Origin: Chloroflexi bacterium RBG_13_53_26
Lineage (GTDB): Bacteria > Chloroflexota > Dehalococcoidia > UBA2247 > RBG-13-53-26
NCBI GenBank assembly: GCA_001795035.1
Contig: MGMW01000067.1
Location: forward strand, 1 to 5,632
Reading direction: 5' to 3'
DNA length: 5,632 nucleotides
In this document: piece by piece, positions 4,912-5,632 of the stretch
How positions within the stretch are numbered: the first letter of the stretch is position 1
How the letters are laid out: the number at the start of each line of letters is the position of its first letter
Position numbers and translations under genes: made by a program
The notes under the pieces: generated by a model
What the model was told of the DNA's origin: nothing
The model's database searches: none
Seen by the model: only the letters and a program-made list of their open reading frames with translations

Positions 4912-5387
4912 CAGATAAAGAGGTTGATTCTTCCCTCTTTGGCATTTGCCAGGTAAGTAGCCACACCAGCATAGCTGTCGACCTCCGGGATGAATGCCTC
5001 CTTGGATAGGCCCATCATACCCATCGAGGTAGTGCAGGCTATGAATTTCACTCCTGACTGATGCGCCATCATCATCAACTCCTGAGGTGAAGGGAACTTG
5101 ATATCTTGCATTAGCTTCCCTATCATCCACTTGCCCAGGCCGAACATATGGAACCTGGAGAGCTTCAGTCTCTTGGAGCCACCGCGGTTCATGAAATTGA
5201 GCATCTTCCTCATTATCCCTCGGCTCTTTGTCGGCCCATCGTTCTTCTTGATGAGATTAAGCCCCCAGAAGGTGAAGAATATGCTCACCTCCATCCCCAT
5301 GGAGGAGGCTCCGATGGCCAGGTTGAGAGCAGCCAGTGCTTTGTCCATGTCATCGCTGAACATGATCAGCGTAACCTTTTCGCTCAT
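4911..5387 (-). CDS. DsrE/DsrF-family protein (DsrE2-like) with one conserved cysteine
   Basis: This 158-residue protein is of the DsrE/DsrF/DrsH superfamily, DsrE2 / COG2210-like branch. The start 'MSEKVTLIMFSDDMDKALAA' and 'EVSIFFTFWGLNLI' (33-46) match this branch closely. A basic, Met-rich middle follows (55-95), and 'GVKFIACTTSMGMMG' (112-126) carries the only cysteine, Cys118, at the position where active DsrE proteins hold the persulfide sulfur. 'VATYLANAKEG' closes the fold. Relatives linked with TusA in sulfur-oxidising bacteria and archaea move persulfide or thiosulfate sulfur between carriers; others have no known role. AGGAGG at 5393-5398 lies 5 bases before the ATG and touches the upstream stop codon. 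The stop codon overlaps the ribosome site of the TusA-like gene. Family confidence is high, and sulfur transfer is inferred from the family and from the neighbour. Confidence 0.9.
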   Translation of the reverse strand: MSEKVTLIMFSDDMDKALAALNLAIGASSMGMEVSIFFTFWGLNLIKKNDGPTKSRGIMRKMLNFMNRGGSKRLKLSRFHMFGLGKWMIGKLMQDIKFPSPQELMMMAHQSGVKFIACTTSMGMMGLSKEAFIPEVDSYAGVATYLANAKEGRINLFI

Positions 5388-5397
5388 GGTATCCTCC

Positions 5398-5598
5398 TCA
5401 CTTCCAGACTAGCTGTCCCCCACATTGAGGACAGACCACTGCTTCCCTTTCCACAGCTATCTGGCACTTTGTGCAGTAGCGCAGGCTTACTCTGCAGTGG
5501 TGACAATAGGGCAAAGCGGATGCAGGCAGTTCATCTTCGCAGTAGGGACAGGAACATCTCACCGTTATGCTCTGAGGTTCTCTATTTGCTGGTAGCAT
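5398..5598 (-). CDS. Small double zinc-ribbon protein of unknown function
   Basis: This 66-residue protein has nine cysteines. They fall in four CxxC pairs: Cys17/20 (CPYC), Cys32/35 (CHHC), Cys42/45 (CTKC) and Cys56/59 (CPQCGG), with one extra at Cys15. The spacing fits two consecutive four-Cys zinc ribbons of the DZANK/zinc-ribbon kind. The first ten residues (MLPANREPQS) look disordered, and there is no membrane segment. Zinc ribbons of this kind bind nucleic acid or proteins; an Fe or Fe-S site cannot be excluded from sequence. AGGAGG at 5606-5611 lies 7 bases before the ATG. The TGA (5398-5400) overlaps the ribosome site of the DsrE-family gene, so the gene is part of the sulfur-carrier/suf operon. 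Its partner and role are not known. The gene is complete; the 34 bases to its right are too short to show what precedes it. Confidence 0.82.
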   Translation of the reverse strand: MLPANREPQSITVRCSCPYCEDELPASALPYCHHCRVSLRYCTKCQIAVEREAVVCPQCGGQLVWK

Positions 5599-5605
5599 TT
5601 TTTCT

Positions 5606-5611
5606 CCTCCT
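5606..5611 (-). promoter_or_regulatory. AGGAGG ribosome binding site of the zinc-ribbon gene
   Basis: A perfect AGGAGG lies 7 bases from the ATG at 5598 and supports translation of this small gene. No promoter can be judged in the remaining 21 bases to the window edge, so the operon may begin further upstream. Confidence 0.75.
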
Positions 5612-5632
5612 TGTTGCCTTCGGCCTGGTCAC

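Noticed and set aside
4780..5130. Minus-strand 116-codon frame across the DsrE and TusA genes
   Set aside because: It is out of frame with two well-recognised genes whose start sites have AGGAGG. No domain is seen.

Overview
The window looks like a stretch of chromosome from an anaerobic bacterium of medium GC content. Strong Shine-Dalgarno sites (AGGAGG), a minimal SufC-SufB pair without SufD, SufS or SufE, a flavin reductase-rubredoxin fusion of the Moorella Hrb type, and a lone ATC-hydrolase/DUF6125-like gene together suggest a Chloroflexota (Dehalococcoidia-like) or Firmicutes-like anaerobe. This assignment is an inference from gene content; no rRNA or other marker is present. All genes but one lie on the minus strand.

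Right half (5598 down to 2700, minus strand): a tightly packed operon. It runs, in transcription order, double zinc-ribbon protein, DsrE-family protein, TusA-like sulfur carrier, SufC ATPase, SufB scaffold. Gaps are about 10 to 13 bases, or genes overlap by 13 bases, and several ribosome binding sites sit on or next to the upstream stop codon, so translation is probably coupled. The combination suggests that persulfide sulfur carriers (DsrE and TusA) are genetically tied to a minimal Fe-S cluster assembly machine (SufBC, SMS-type). No cysteine desulfurase is seen in the window. After a 123-base gap the same strand carries an Hrb-like flavin reductase-rubredoxin gene (2576 down to 1863), which may be the operon's last gene or a separate unit.

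Middle (1862 down to 1104): a convergent intergenic region with three stacked inverted repeats, two of which belong to the dispersed 'TCATTCC...GGAATCC' repeat type. Next comes the only plus-strand gene (1243-1722, ATC hydrolase/DUF6125-like), and then a divergent promoter region.

Left end (1103 down to 1, minus strand): signal peptidase I (lepB), apparently read from a promoter so close to its ATG that the mRNA would be leaderless. A 121-base gap rich in small inverted repeats follows, then the first 135 codons of an Old Yellow Enzyme-family flavin oxidoreductase that runs off the left edge.

No tRNA, rRNA, CRISPR array, insertion sequence or phage gene was seen. No gene-free stretch exceeds about 140 bases.
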